From Vitreoscilla sp. (GTDB taxonomy: Bacteria; Pseudomonadota; Gammaproteobacteria; Burkholderiales; Burkholderiaceae_C), in NCBI GenBank assembly GCA_018780145.1, contig JADMKA010000018.1, forward strand, positions 1-64,000: a stretch of 64,000 nt of DNA, read 5' to 3'. The translations under genes and the position numbers were made by a program. The notes below the pieces were generated by a model that saw only the letters and a program-made list of their open reading frames with translations, did no database searches and had not been told where the DNA came from. Shown here piece after piece: positions 32,680 to 41,552 of this stretch (the stretch's first letter is position 1; every line of letters starts with the position of its first letter).

Positions 32680-34377
32680 TCAGGCGTAGTAGAGCGCCAG
32701 GTATCCGAGCAGCAACACCAGTACCGACAGCGCCATCGTGCGCGTCGACCACGTGCGCGCAAGGCGAGTGTCAGCGCCTGCGTAGCGGGCTACAGCGGCC
32801 AACAGGCCAGCACCGGTTCGGGCACCCTGGCCGCCCAGACGACGCTTCGCGACATCGAACCCGGTGGCCGTATGGTGCCAGCATGCCAGCAGCAGCCTGC
32901 GCCACACCCAGTCCGTGTCCAGAGTGATCGTCAACGTGCGCTTGAGGTAGGGAAGCATCACGAAGAACGCCAGGCCGGAGAACAGCAGCAACTGCACCTG
33001 TATCAGCACGTGCGCCCAGGTGTACGGCTCGTACTTCACCGTGTAGGGCAGCAGCGCATACAGCGGCTCGGCCCAGACGCCAAGCGCGACGCACAGGAAC
33101 GCAAACACGATCATCGCCCAGCGCATGCTGGCCGGCGGCTCCGCCGGTCGAAGGCCCGAGTCCTTCTGAAAGAAGACAAACCAGGGAAACTTGATGCCGG
33201 CGTGCAGGAACACGCCCGCGGATGCGGCTGTCAGCATCAGCCACACCGTCAGCAGGTGACCATCCATCGCGGCCTGAGACACCATGGATTTCGAGACGAA
33301 GCCCGAGGTGAGCGGGAACGACGAGATCGCCAACGCGCCGATCGTGCCGCACACGGTTGTCAGCGGCATCGTGTGAAACAGCCCGCCGAGTTCCGAGCAC
33401 TTGCGCCGGTTGGTCATCAGCAGCACCGAGCCGGCCGACATCAGCAACAGAGCCTTGTAGATGATGTGGGTGAAGGCGTGCGCCGCGGCGCCGTTGAGCG
33501 CCATTTCGGTACCGATACCGATGCCCGCGATCATGAAACCGACCTGGTTGACGATCGAGTACGCCAGGATTCGCCGCATGTCGTTCTCCAGCAGCGCATA
33601 GACGATGCCGTAGAAAACCATGAACAGGCCCACCCAGATCAGCAGCTCGGTGCCCGGGAAGCCGCGGATCAACACATACACCGCGGTCTTGGTGGTGAAG
33701 GCCGAGAGGAACACCGTGCCGCTCCACGATGCCTCTGGGTACGCATCGGGCAGCCAGGCCGACAGCGGCGGAGCGCCAGCGTTGATGAGAAAGCCGATCA
33801 GGATCAGCCAGTGCGCGATGGAGTCTGGCGCCATCTGCGTGAAAGTGACGCTGCCGGTCTGCACGGTGTGGCCGGTGACGCCGGCAAACAGGACCACGCC
33901 ACCAAGAAGGTGGATCATCAGGTAGCGGCGCGCCGCGCGGTAGGATGTTTCCTTGCCATGGCTCCACAGCACCAGCGTCGAGCCCACGGCCATCAGTTCC
34001 CAGAACACGAACACGGTGATCAGGTCCCCGGCCAGCGTGACGCCAATGGCGGAGCCCGCATAGACAAAGGCCGCCGGCATCTCGACGCGGCTCTCTTGGC
34101 CGAGCGCGAACAGGCCACCGCCGGCTGCCATCAGCGCAAAAATCGTCGCAAACAGGCGCGAGAGTTTGTCGCCGTGCAGTGGCGTGATCGTGTAGTCGAG
34201 GAAGCGAGCCTGCCACGCCGGCCCGTCAGGTACCTGCCAGACGAGCGCCAGCGCAACGAGCGGCAGCCCGACGACTGCCAGAGACCTCAGTCCGCCGCGC
34301 ATGAACGGCAGCAGCAGGGCGCCGACAATCAGCACCAGCGCAGGGTGGATCACGGCCTGAAACGTCGGCTCATTCAT
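32680..34377 (-). CDS. Mrp/Mnh-type antiporter subunit, large D-like (third copy)
   Basis: A 565-residue membrane protein of the proton-conducting antiporter-like family shared by MrpA/MrpD and complex I NuoL/M/N. The core motifs are present (TVFVFWELMAVGSTLVLWSHGKE, HLLGGVVLFAG, the Lys/His-rich helices FHIHAFTHIIYKALLLMS-like and ILAYSIVNQVGFMIAG). About 14 hydrophobic helices are expected. I start at MNEPTFQAV (34377). It is the last and largest of three such subunits in this operon. It overlaps the small gene upstream by 8 nt. Confidence 0.9.
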   Translation of the reverse strand: MNEPTFQAVIHPALVLIVGALLLPFMRGGLRSLAVVGLPLVALALVWQVPDGPAWQARFLDYTITPLHGDKLSRLFATIFALMAAGGGLFALGQESRVEMPAAFVYAGSAIGVTLAGDLITVFVFWELMAVGSTLVLWSHGKETSYRAARRYLMIHLLGGVVLFAGVTGHTVQTGSVTFTQMAPDSIAHWLILIGFLINAGAPPLSAWLPDAYPEASWSGTVFLSAFTTKTAVYVLIRGFPGTELLIWVGLFMVFYGIVYALLENDMRRILAYSIVNQVGFMIAGIGIGTEMALNGAAAHAFTHIIYKALLLMSAGSVLLMTNRRKCSELGGLFHTMPLTTVCGTIGALAISSFPLTSGFVSKSMVSQAAMDGHLLTVWLMLTAASAGVFLHAGIKFPWFVFFQKDSGLRPAEPPASMRWAMIVFAFLCVALGVWAEPLYALLPYTVKYEPYTWAHVLIQVQLLLFSGLAFFVMLPYLKRTLTITLDTDWVWRRLLLACWHHTATGFDVAKRRLGGQGARTGAGLLAAVARYAGADTRLARTWSTRTMALSVLVLLLGYLALYYA

Positions 34378-34651
34378 CGTGCTTGCCGTAATAGGTATCG
34401 GGGCGCTTGAGCACCAAGGCCATGGCCTTGGCGGCAACAATCATTGCCGCGCAGGCCATGAAGCCGAACCACGCATGGAAGCCGAAGACCGACTCCACTT
34501 CGAAGTGCGGGTGCAGATGCACCACCAACTCGGCCAGCACGGTGAGCGCCAGCACGACGAGGAAGCCACGCCAGAGGCGCTTGACGTTGCGTGGCTCGTC
34601 GAGCCAGTGACTCGCCTCGGGTGTTTCGTGTGCTTTGGGCTTTGCATTCAT
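34370..34651 (-). CDS. Small membrane protein in the antiporter operon
   Basis: A 93-residue protein with a basic, polar N-terminus (HWLDEPRNVKRLWRGFLVV) and two hydrophobic segments separated by HLHPHFEVESVFGFHAWFGF. It lies between two large antiporter subunits, 21 bp after one and overlapping the next, so it is likely an accessory subunit of the complex. It matches no standard Mrp subunit. Confidence 0.65.
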   Translation of the reverse strand: MNAKPKAHETPEASHWLDEPRNVKRLWRGFLVVLALTVLAELVVHLHPHFEVESVFGFHAWFGFMACAAMIVAAKAMALVLKRPDTYYGKHDE

Positions 34652-34672
34652 GATCGTGGCTCCGGGCGCCGA

Positions 34673-36163
34673 TCAGAGGCCGATGGTCTGGCGGGCCAGC
34701 GCGAGCGGCACGTCGGGCAGGAAGAACAGCAGCACGGTGGCGGCTGCGGTTGCGCACAAGGCCAACACCATGGGCAGTGGCGCCTCGCCGTGCGGGTGTT
34801 CTCCGTCAGCGATGTGAGCGGGTGGGGCGACGAAGAATGCGCGGTACAGGATGGGCAGGAAGTAGCCGGCATTCAGCAGCGTGCTGGCAACGATCACCGT
34901 CACCGCCGGCCAGTGCTGCGCCGCCATTGCACCGGAAAGCATGTACCACTTGGAGACGAATCCCACTGCGGGCGGCAGCCCGATCATCGACAGCGCAGCG
35001 ATCGCGAAGGCCCCCATCGTCCATGGCATGCGCCGGCCAATGCCGTCGAGCTGGCTGACCTCGGTCTTGTGCGCGGCGGTGTAGATGGCTCCGGCCGCGA
35101 AGAACAGCGTGATCTTGCCCACCGCGTGCGCGGCGATGTGCAGCACCGCGCCGACCAGCGACAAAGGCGCCAGCACGGCCGCAGCCATCACCACGTAGGA
35201 GAGCTGGCTGACGGTGGAATAGGCCAGCCGGCGCTTGAGGTTGTCCGCGTACAGCGCGACCACCGATGCGGCCACGATGGTGAAGCCGGCGACCCAGACG
35301 AGCCAGGCGGCGCCAGCGCCGATGCCACCGGCCCCGGCTTGGGCCAGGTTGTCGACGCCGAAGACGTAGAGGATGACCTTCACGACGCTGAACACCCCCG
35401 CCTTGACCACGGCCACGGCATGCAGCAGCGCCGACACCGGCGTCGGCGCGACCATGGCCGCCGGCAGCCAGCGGTGGAACGGCATCAGCGCCGCCTTGCC
35501 GATGCCGAACATGCACAGCGCCAGCAGGCCGGCGAGGGCCATTGGGCTGAGCTTGCCGGCCAGGATGCCCCCCGCGGCGAAGTCGGTCGTCCCGGCGACG
35601 TGCCAGACGAACACCAGCGCCGGCAGCAGGAAGACGATGGACGTGCCCATCAGGATCCCGAGGTACATGCGCCCCCCGCTGCGTGACTTGTCGGTGCCGT
35701 GGTGGGTGACCAGCGGGTATGTGATCAGCGTCAACAGTTCGTAGAAGACGAACAGCGTGAAGAGATTGCCCGCGAAGGCGATGCCCATCGTCGCGGCCAG
35801 CGCCAGGGCGAAGCAGACGTAGAAGCGGGTCTGGTTCGCCTCGCCGTTGCCGCGCATGTAGCCGATCGAGTACAGCGAGTTGACGATCCACAGGCCTGAG
35901 GCGATGAGTGCAAACAGCATGCCCAGCGGCTCGATCTTGAACGCGATCTGCAGCCCGGGCAGCAGCGTGAGCAGCGTGAGGGCCGGTCGTGCGCCACCGC
36001 CCACCACTGGCAGCAGTGTCAGCACGCAGCCGAGCAGCGCGACCGCAGTGACCAGCGTGATGGTCTCGCGCAGGTTCGGCGCCCGCCCGGCCCCTGCGAT
36101 CAGCCCAGCGCCGACGGCCGGCACGGCCAGGGCCAGTGCGATGGCCTGTTCGGGCGCGAGCAT
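34673..36163 (-). CDS. Mrp/Mnh-type antiporter subunit, large D-like (second copy)
   Basis: A 496-residue proton-translocating antiporter-like membrane protein. It has the conserved helix FTLFVFYELLTLITYPLVTH, the functional Lys region GKAALMPFHRWLPAAMVAPTPVSALLHAVAVVKAG, and LKRRLAYSTVSQLSYVVMAAA. The signature fits the MrpD/NuoM/N group. Its start overlaps the preceding gene stop (TGATG), and it is followed by a small accessory gene. It is one of three such paralogues here, all full length. Confidence 0.92.
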   Translation of the reverse strand: MLAPEQAIALALAVPAVGAGLIAGAGRAPNLRETITLVTAVALLGCVLTLLPVVGGGARPALTLLTLLPGLQIAFKIEPLGMLFALIASGLWIVNSLYSIGYMRGNGEANQTRFYVCFALALAATMGIAFAGNLFTLFVFYELLTLITYPLVTHHGTDKSRSGGRMYLGILMGTSIVFLLPALVFVWHVAGTTDFAAGGILAGKLSPMALAGLLALCMFGIGKAALMPFHRWLPAAMVAPTPVSALLHAVAVVKAGVFSVVKVILYVFGVDNLAQAGAGGIGAGAAWLVWVAGFTIVAASVVALYADNLKRRLAYSTVSQLSYVVMAAAVLAPLSLVGAVLHIAAHAVGKITLFFAAGAIYTAAHKTEVSQLDGIGRRMPWTMGAFAIAALSMIGLPPAVGFVSKWYMLSGAMAAQHWPAVTVIVASTLLNAGYFLPILYRAFFVAPPAHIADGEHPHGEAPLPMVLALCATAAATVLLFFLPDVPLALARQTIGL

Positions 36164-37647
36164 CAGCGCGGCACCCCCAGCGAACCGGCAGCGGCCTGAG
36201 CGGCGGAGCCCACGGTGAACGAGGTGTCGAGCCCGAAGTACACGGTCGCGGCCACAAGCAGACCCGCGGGCAGGGCCATGCTCCAGGGCAGTGCGCCACC
36301 ATCGGCAGTGTCTTGCCTCGGTTCACGGAAGTAGGCGGCCTCGACGAAGCGCCACACGTAGGCCGCGGCCAGCAACGACGACGCCACGATCAAGAACACC
36401 AGCCACCACTGGCCCTTCTCCAGCGCGGCCAGGATGAGGTACCACTTGCTGACGAAGCCGGCCGTGCCTGGCACACCAACCAGCGAGAGCCCGCACAGCA
36501 CGATGCCGAAGCTCGTCAGAGGCATGCGCCGACCCAGGCCCTGGATGCGCGCCAGGCTGGTGCCGCCCATCACGACCGCCACGCCACCCAGCAGCAGGAA
36601 GATGGCCCCCTTGGTCACGCCGTGGTTGAACAGATGGACGATGGTGGCGGTCAGGCCCGAGGCCGAGTCGAAGGACAGGCCCAGGATGATGTAGCCGATC
36701 TGGCCGACGCTCGAGTAGGCGAACAGTCGCTTCAGGTCGGTCTGGAAGATCGCGATCGTCGAGGCCACGAACATGCCTGCCAGCGCGAGCAGCAGCATCG
36801 CCTCCTGCATCGGCAGCCGTGCGAACACGGCCGATTCGCCGAACACCGAGAAGTAGAAGCGCAGCAGGACGTACACCGCCACCTTGGTGGCTGTCGCCGC
36901 CAGAAATGACGCTACCGCCGACGGCGAGAAGGCATAGGCGTTCGGTAGCCACTGGTGCAGCGGGAACAGAGCCAGCTTCAGCGAGATGCCCACGGTGAGG
37001 AAGGCCAGCGCGGCGAGCACGGGCCGGGTGCCCTGCACGGCGGCCATGCGATGGCCCATGTCCGCTAGGTTCAGCGTGCCCGTCATCAGGTACAGCAGGC
37101 CGATGCCGATGACGATGAAGGTGGCGCCGATCGTCCCCATGACCAGATACTGGTACGACGCCAGGAGGGCACGGCGGTCGCGGCCCATCGCAATCAGCAC
37201 GTAGGTCGAGAGCGACGAGATCTCCAGAAACACGAAGATGTTGAAGGCGTCGCCGGTGATGGTGATGCCCAGCAAGCCGGCCAGGCACAGCAGGAACATT
37301 GTGTAGAAGAGGTAGTGCTGCCGCGCTGACACTTCGGCCTCGATGCTGGCCCGGCTGTAGGGCAGCACCACCGCCGCGATGCCCGCGACCAGCACCAGCA
37401 CGAAGGCGCTGAGTGGGTCGACGCGGTATTCGATGCCCCACGGCGGCGGCCAGTTGCCCATGGCGTAGGAGATCGTGCCGCTGTCGGCCACCCGCAGCCA
37501 CAGCAGCACGGCAATCGCAAACGCAACCCAACTGGCCGCCAGCGCCACCCCGAACGCATAAGCGCGCCGGCGCAGCAGCACCGTCAGCGGCGCAGCCAGC
37601 AAAGGAATCACAACCTGCAGTGCAGGCAGGTGCGCAGCCAGGCTCAT
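36163..37647 (-). CDS. mnhD: Mrp/Mnh antiporter subunit D
   Basis: A 494-residue MrpD-like subunit. The conserved motifs are present: AFNIFVFLEISSLSTYVLIAMGRD, KLALFPLHQWLPNAYAFSPSAVASFLAATATKVAVYVLLRF, and LKRLFAYSSVGQIGYIILGLS. It follows mnhC with a 4-nt overlap, which is the standard Mrp order (C then D). About 14 transmembrane helices are expected. It should carry one of the cation or proton translocation half-channels. Confidence 0.93.
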   Translation of the reverse strand: MSLAAHLPALQVVIPLLAAPLTVLLRRRAYAFGVALAASWVAFAIAVLLWLRVADSGTISYAMGNWPPPWGIEYRVDPLSAFVLVLVAGIAAVVLPYSRASIEAEVSARQHYLFYTMFLLCLAGLLGITITGDAFNIFVFLEISSLSTYVLIAMGRDRRALLASYQYLVMGTIGATFIVIGIGLLYLMTGTLNLADMGHRMAAVQGTRPVLAALAFLTVGISLKLALFPLHQWLPNAYAFSPSAVASFLAATATKVAVYVLLRFYFSVFGESAVFARLPMQEAMLLLALAGMFVASTIAIFQTDLKRLFAYSSVGQIGYIILGLSFDSASGLTATIVHLFNHGVTKGAIFLLLGGVAVVMGGTSLARIQGLGRRMPLTSFGIVLCGLSLVGVPGTAGFVSKWYLILAALEKGQWWLVFLIVASSLLAAAYVWRFVEAAYFREPRQDTADGGALPWSMALPAGLLVAATVYFGLDTSFTVGSAAQAAAGSLGVPR

Positions 37648-38048
37648 TGTTGTTGGTGTTCTTGATGCGGATGGCCAGCTTCCGCATCCATGCTCAGGAT
37701 TTCATCTTCCTCGATGCAGCCGTAGGCCTCCCGGATGCGCACCACGAGCGCGAGGCCGAGTGCCAGCGTGGCGACGCCCACGACGATGGCCGTGAGGATC
37801 AGCACGTGAGGCAGCGGATTGGAGTAGCCAGTAAACGCGTCGCTGAGGATCGGCGCAGTGCCGCCAACCAGCTTTCCAGGCGCGATGTACAGCAAGTACA
37901 CGGAGGTCTGGAAGATGCCCAGGCCAACCAGCTTCTTGATCAGGTTCCCGCGCGCGATGACGATGAACAGCCCTGCGATCATCAGGAACACGGTGATGAA
38001 GTAGGTGAAGTGGCCGCCGAGGGTCATTCCGGTCCCTGCGCTCGTCAT
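37644..38048 (-). CDS. mnhC: Mrp/Mnh antiporter subunit C (NuoK-like)
   Basis: A 134-residue MnhC/NuoK-like subunit with three hydrophobic helices (TYFITVFLMIAGLFIVIAR, NLIKKLVGLGIFQTSVYLLYI, HVLILTAIVVGVATLALGLALVV). The Glu-bearing middle helix of NuoK-type subunits appears weakly conserved. It overlaps mnhB and mnhD by 4 nt on each side. A His/Gln-rich C-terminal tail is present. Confidence 0.93.
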   Translation of the reverse strand: MTSAGTGMTLGGHFTYFITVFLMIAGLFIVIARGNLIKKLVGLGIFQTSVYLLYIAPGKLVGGTAPILSDAFTGYSNPLPHVLILTAIVVGVATLALGLALVVRIREAYGCIEEDEILSMDAEAGHPHQEHQQQ

Positions 38049-38470
38049 TCGTCCACCTTGCCGCGGTCGGCGAACATGTAGAAGACCTTCAGCATCACGC
38101 CCGACACAGTCACAGCCACGCCGACTTCGACCCAGAAGATGCCGCGGTGCTGACCGTGCACGGGGTTGGGGTCGAGTACGAAGTAGTCAAGGTAGTTACC
38201 GCCCAGCACCAGGCCGGCCACGCCGACGCCGCCGTAGATCAATACCCCGATGGCCATCATCGATTCGACAAGCGGCTCGGGCACCAGCTTTCGCGCATCG
38301 GCCAGACCGAAGATCAGGCCGTAAAAGATCACGGCTGCGGCGAGGATGACGCCGGCCTGGAAACCGCCGCCAGGGCCGTAGTCGCCATGGAACTGCACGT
38401 ACAGTGCGAACAGCAGGATGAACGGGATCAGCAGCTTGGCGATCACCCGCAGAACCAGGTCGTGCCTCAT
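38045..38470 (-). CDS. mnhB: Mrp/Mnh antiporter subunit B-like
   Basis: A 141-residue MnhB-like protein: VIAKLLIPFILLFALYVQFHGDYGPGGGFQAGVILAAAVIFYGLIFG is the family core, followed by two more hydrophobic helices. The GPGGGFQAG motif is diagnostic of MnhB. It overlaps its neighbours by 4 nt at each end, so the genes are co-translated. Confidence 0.93.
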   Translation of the reverse strand: MRHDLVLRVIAKLLIPFILLFALYVQFHGDYGPGGGFQAGVILAAAVIFYGLIFGLADARKLVPEPLVESMMAIGVLIYGGVGVAGLVLGGNYLDYFVLDPNPVHGQHRGIFWVEVGVAVTVSGVMLKVFYMFADRGKVDE

Positions 38471-38982
38471 GGTTGTCGATCCTTGCGGCGGCGGCGCAGC
38501 AACGCGATCACGCCGGCGCCCGCAGTAAAGACCACGCTCGTCTCACCAAAGGTGTCGTAGCCGCGGTAGCTCGCCAGCACTGCGGTCACGACGTTCGGGA
38601 CATCGACTTCCTTCTTGATATCGTTCAGGTAGCGGGGCACCACATGCACGTGGATCGGCGCTTTGGGGTCGGAGAACTCCGGTAGCCCGAGCGTGCCGTA
38701 GACCAGCATGGCTCCCACGGCCATCGAAACGGCCAGGGGCAGCCAGGGCTTTTGCACGGGGCGGGCCTCTTCGCTCTTGCACAGGTACAGCGCTCCCAGC
38801 AACAGGACCGTGGAGATGCCCGCGCCGACGGACGCTTCGGTCATCGCCACGTCCACGGCATCCATCGCCACCAGCACCGTGGCCATCAGGAAGCTGTACA
38901 GGCCGCTGAGCACGATGACGCCGAAGAGGTTGCGGCTGCGCGCGATCACCAGCACGGTGATCGACATCAGCACGAGCAGCAC
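38467..38982 (-). CDS. MbhD/MbhE-like subunit (DUF4040, MnhA C-terminal equivalent)
   Basis: A 171-residue membrane protein. The N-terminal part (LFGVIVLSGLYSFLMATVLVAMDAVDVAMTEASVGAGISTVLLLGAL) is the DUF4040/MbhD domain, and the C-terminal part (VVTAVLASYRGYDTFGETSVVFTAGAGVIALL) is MbhE-like. In classic Mrp systems these segments form the C-terminal region of the giant MnhA. Here they are a separate gene, so this is a split-A system. The GTG at 38982 is the first clear start; the only nearby GAGGAG is about 24 nt upstream, so the true start is uncertain. Confidence 0.85.
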   Translation of the reverse strand: MLLVLMSITVLVIARSRNLFGVIVLSGLYSFLMATVLVAMDAVDVAMTEASVGAGISTVLLLGALYLCKSEEARPVQKPWLPLAVSMAVGAMLVYGTLGLPEFSDPKAPIHVHVVPRYLNDIKKEVDVPNVVTAVLASYRGYDTFGETSVVFTAGAGVIALLRRRRKDRQP

Positions 38983-38990
38983 ATTGATGA

Positions 38991-39320
38991 TCAGGGTTTC
39001 GATGGCGCGCGCTCCTCATCGGACAGCAGTGGCTTCAGGCCACGCACCATGGCGGCGCGCGCCAGCGCGTGGGTGGCGGTCGGGCTGGCGAAGAAAATCA
39101 GCGCGCCGACCATCAGCAGCTTCACCGCCACCAGCGTGAGGCCCGCCTGCAGCATGAGGCCGAGCAGGATCAGCCCGGCACCGAGCGTCTCGATCACGCT
39201 GGCCGCATGCATGCGCGTGTAGAAATCGGGCATGCGCAGCATGCCGATCGCGCCGACCACGCAGAAGAGGCCGCCACTGACCAGGCAGGCCCAGCTCACG
39301 GCGTCGATCCAGGCGGTCAT
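38991..39320 (-). CDS. mnhG: Mrp/Mnh antiporter subunit G
   Basis: A 109-residue MnhG-like subunit with FCVVGAIGMLRMPDFYTRMHAASVIETLGAGLILLGLMLQAG, the family signature. Three hydrophobic segments. The ATG at 39320 overlaps the mnhF stop by 4 nt. Confidence 0.93.
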   Translation of the reverse strand: MTAWIDAVSWACLVSGGLFCVVGAIGMLRMPDFYTRMHAASVIETLGAGLILLGLMLQAGLTLVAVKLLMVGALIFFASPTATHALARAAMVRGLKPLLSDEERAPSKP

Positions 39321-39604
39321 TTCGCGCGCTCCTGGACGATGCCCGGGTCGCCGAGGTCGCCTTGGCGGAAATACTTCAGTACCGCGATGGTGCCGATGAC
39401 GTTGAGCAGGCCGTAGACGATGGCCAAGTCGAGGAACTCGGGCCGACCGTTGAGGAAACCCAGCACCGCCAGCAGAAGCATCGCCACCGTGCCGACGGTG
39501 TTGGCAGCCTGGGCGCGGTCGAACAGTGTCGGGCCCAATGCGGCGCGGACCAATGCGAGGGCGATCGTGGCGAGCAGGGCCAGGGCCGCAGCTGCGAACA
39601 TCAT
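39317..39604 (-). CDS. mnhF: Mrp/Mnh antiporter subunit F
   Basis: A 95-residue MnhF-like protein: RAALGPTLFDRAQAANTVGTVAMLLLAVLGFLNGRPEFLDLAIVYGLLNVIGTIAVLKYF is typical. Three membrane helices. It overlaps mnhE and mnhG by 4 nt each. Confidence 0.93.
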   Translation of the reverse strand: MMFAAAALALLATIALALVRAALGPTLFDRAQAANTVGTVAMLLLAVLGFLNGRPEFLDLAIVYGLLNVIGTIAVLKYFRQGDLGDPGIVQERAK

Positions 39605-40077
39605 GGACTGCCCTCGCAGGCCGTGGCACGGCGATCCATCTCGCTGTCAATCACGCCCTCGGCCCCGCTGCGGGTCAGGCCGTGGACGAGGAACTCGTTC
39701 GGCCCCGCCTCGATGGTGATGGTTCCGGGGGTCAGGGTGATCGACTGGGCATGGATCACCAAGCCCACATCGGTCATCTGGGTCGGCTTGAAGCGGACCA
39801 GGGTCGGGCTGATCGGCAACCGCGGGTGCAGAATGATCCTGCTGACCTCCCAGGCGGACTTGACGATCTCCTTCAGCAGCCAGGGCCAGTAGAAGAGCGC
39901 CCTCGGGCCGAGGTGGATCGGGTGCCCCTCATGATCGACCACGTCCATGCGCTGGGCGAACCAAACGACCGCCAGCGCGGAACCAACCCCGGCCGAGAGG
40001 AGGAAAGGCGTGAAGAACCCCGACAGCAGCAGCCAGAAGAGATACAGGAAGGCGAACAGGCTGATCGAGTGGAACAC
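39601..40077 (-). CDS. mnhE: Mrp/Mnh antiporter subunit E (start uncertain)
   Basis: A MnhE-like subunit. The N-terminal pair of hydrophobic helices (FLYLFWLLLSGFFTPFLLSAGVGSALAVVWFAQRM) is followed by the conserved soluble part (ILHPRLPISPTLVRF, SITLTPGTITIE, EFLVHGL). GTG 40077 is used, but no Shine-Dalgarno is visible; the in-frame GTG at 40122 is an alternative. The frame runs far further upstream, where a truncated P-type ATPase gene lies on the other strand, so rearrangement may have altered the true 5' end. It is the first gene of the antiporter operon. Confidence 0.82.
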   Translation of the reverse strand: MFHSISLFAFLYLFWLLLSGFFTPFLLSAGVGSALAVVWFAQRMDVVDHEGHPIHLGPRALFYWPWLLKEIVKSAWEVSRIILHPRLPISPTLVRFKPTQMTDVGLVIHAQSITLTPGTITIEAGPNEFLVHGLTRSGAEGVIDSEMDRRATACEGSP

Positions 40078-40143
40078 GGCGAGTGTGCATCGAAGGAGTG
40101 CGATGAATTGTATGTCGGGCACCTTGAATGGCTCAGCGCCGAG

Positions 40144-40527
40144 ATGCTGAGGCGCGTGGCGCTGATGATGCCGTTGATCGCAGCCGCGACCTTCGACTGG
40201 TTCGCGTGGCGGCTGGGCCAGGGCGCGGCACTGGAGATCGTGCGCACCGAGACCTTCACCGTGCTGGCCATGTGCCAGTGGTTTAACGTGTCCAACTGCC
40301 AGTCGGCCGGCGTCTCGGCGCTGGGCCCGCGTATCGTACGCAACCGCTGGTTGCTGGGCGGGCTGTTGCTGTCGGTGCTGCTGCAGGCACTTGTGCTGTA
40401 CGCGCCGCCGATGAACGCGCTGCTCGAGACCGTGCTGGTGCCGCAGCTGGTGATGGCCAGCGCGGCGCTGTGGGCCGAGCACGCTCGCAAGCTGTGGGTG
40501 CGCACGACGCACCGGATCCGCCCATGA
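40144..40527 (+). pseudogene. C-terminal remnant of a cation-transporting P-type ATPase
   Basis: The 127 codons from ATG 40144 match the last membrane helices of P2-type Ca2+/cation ATPases: LRRVALMMPLIAAATFDWFAWRLG, EIVRTETFTVLAMCQWFNVSNCQSAG, RNRWLLGGLLLSVLLQALVLYAPPM. The phosphorylation, nucleotide-binding and most transmembrane domains are absent, so it cannot pump. Its stop overlaps the start of the exchanger gene (ATGA), so the fragment may still be translated and couple expression of the exchanger. The mnhE gene diverges from it directly, suggesting a rearrangement at about 40.08-40.14 kb. Confidence 0.7.
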
Positions 40528-41552
40528 CGCTGGCTTGGCTGGTACTCCAGTTCGCCGCGTGCGCTGCGCTGATCGCGCGTGCGGGCTACGTGCTCAGCCG
40601 CAGCGCCGACGCCCTCGCCGACGCCTACGGCTGGGGGCGCGGCTGGGTCGGCCTGGCGCTGCTGGCCACTGTGACCTCGCTGCCCGAGCTTGCCTCGGGC
40701 ATCAGTGCGGTGGCCTTTGTCGATGCGCCCAATCTGGCCGTGGGCAACGCCCTCGGCGCTTGTGTCGTCAACCTGCTGTTCCTCGTCGTCGTCGACGCCT
40801 TGCAGCGCCGCCAGCCGATGTACCGCGAAGCCAGCGCGACGCACCTGCTGTCGGCCGGTTTTGGCGTGGTGATGCTGGGCTTCGTCGCCCTGAGCCTGCT
40901 CACTGGTGCGCGCGCCCCAGCCGTGCTGCACGTCGGTGTCTATAGCCCGATGCTGCTGGCGCTGTACCTGCTGGCGCTCAAGGGGGTGCACGGGCACGAA
41001 CGAAAAGCCATGGCCGTTGCGGCAGCGGCGGCCGCCGGCGGCCCCATGGCCCCGGGCGCGCCGACAGTACCAGGACGGACCCAACAAGAATGGCGCCGAT
41101 TCGGCATGGCCGCGCTGGTGGTGCTGGCGGCGGGCAGCTGGCTGCCCGAGGTAGCCGACGGACTGGCGCAGGAGCTGGGCCTGTCCAGGAGCTTCGTCGG
41201 TACCGTGCTCATGGCCATCGTGACCACGCTGCCGGAGATGGCCGTGACGCTCGGCGCGCTGCGGCTCGGCGCGCTGGACATGGCCATCGGCAACCTGCTC
41301 GGCAGCAACCTGTTCAACGTCGTGGTCCTGGCAGTGGATGATGCGTTCTACATCCGGGGGCCCTTGCTCGCCGAGGTCGCGTCCGTGCACGCAGGCACTG
41401 CGGTGACGGCGCTGGTAATGACCGGTCTGGTGATCATCGGCCTGGCGATGCGGCCGCAGGGGCGGACCCTTCGCGTGGTGAGCTGGGTCAGCGTGGCGCT
41501 CGCCGCGACCTACGTCGTGAACGCGGCGCTGGTGTACCTCGGCGGGGTGTGA
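40524..41552 (+). CDS. Ca2+/cation antiporter (CaCA superfamily)
   Basis: A 342-residue membrane exchanger with two homologous halves, each carrying a CaCA alpha-repeat: GWVGLALLATVTSLPELASGISAV in the first and SFVGTVLMAIVTTLPEMAVTLGALRLGALDMAIGNLLGSNLFNVV in the second. A cytoplasmic linker with Ala/Pro-rich sequence lies between. The Glu of each LPE motif is the expected ion-binding residue. It exchanges Ca2+ or another cation for H+ or Na+. It may act with the divergent Mrp antiporter in cation homeostasis. Confidence 0.9.
   Translation: MTLAWLVLQFAACAALIARAGYVLSRSADALADAYGWGRGWVGLALLATVTSLPELASGISAVAFVDAPNLAVGNALGACVVNLLFLVVVDALQRRQPMYREASATHLLSAGFGVVMLGFVALSLLTGARAPAVLHVGVYSPMLLALYLLALKGVHGHERKAMAVAAAAAAGGPMAPGAPTVPGRTQQEWRRFGMAALVVLAAGSWLPEVADGLAQELGLSRSFVGTVLMAIVTTLPEMAVTLGALRLGALDMAIGNLLGSNLFNVVVLAVDDAFYIRGPLLAEVASVHAGTAVTALVMTGLVIIGLAMRPQGRTLRVVSWVSVALAATYVVNAALVYLGGV

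Noticed and set aside
32494-34410. 638-codon plus-strand frame over the antiporter gene
   Set aside because: It is very rich in Arg, Gln and His and antisense to clear transmembrane motifs.
32680-40077. Energy-converting hydrogenase or complex I operon
   Set aside because: No NuoB, NuoD, hydrogenase large/small subunit or ferredoxin gene is present; subunits E, F, G, B and C point to an Mrp/Mnh antiporter.
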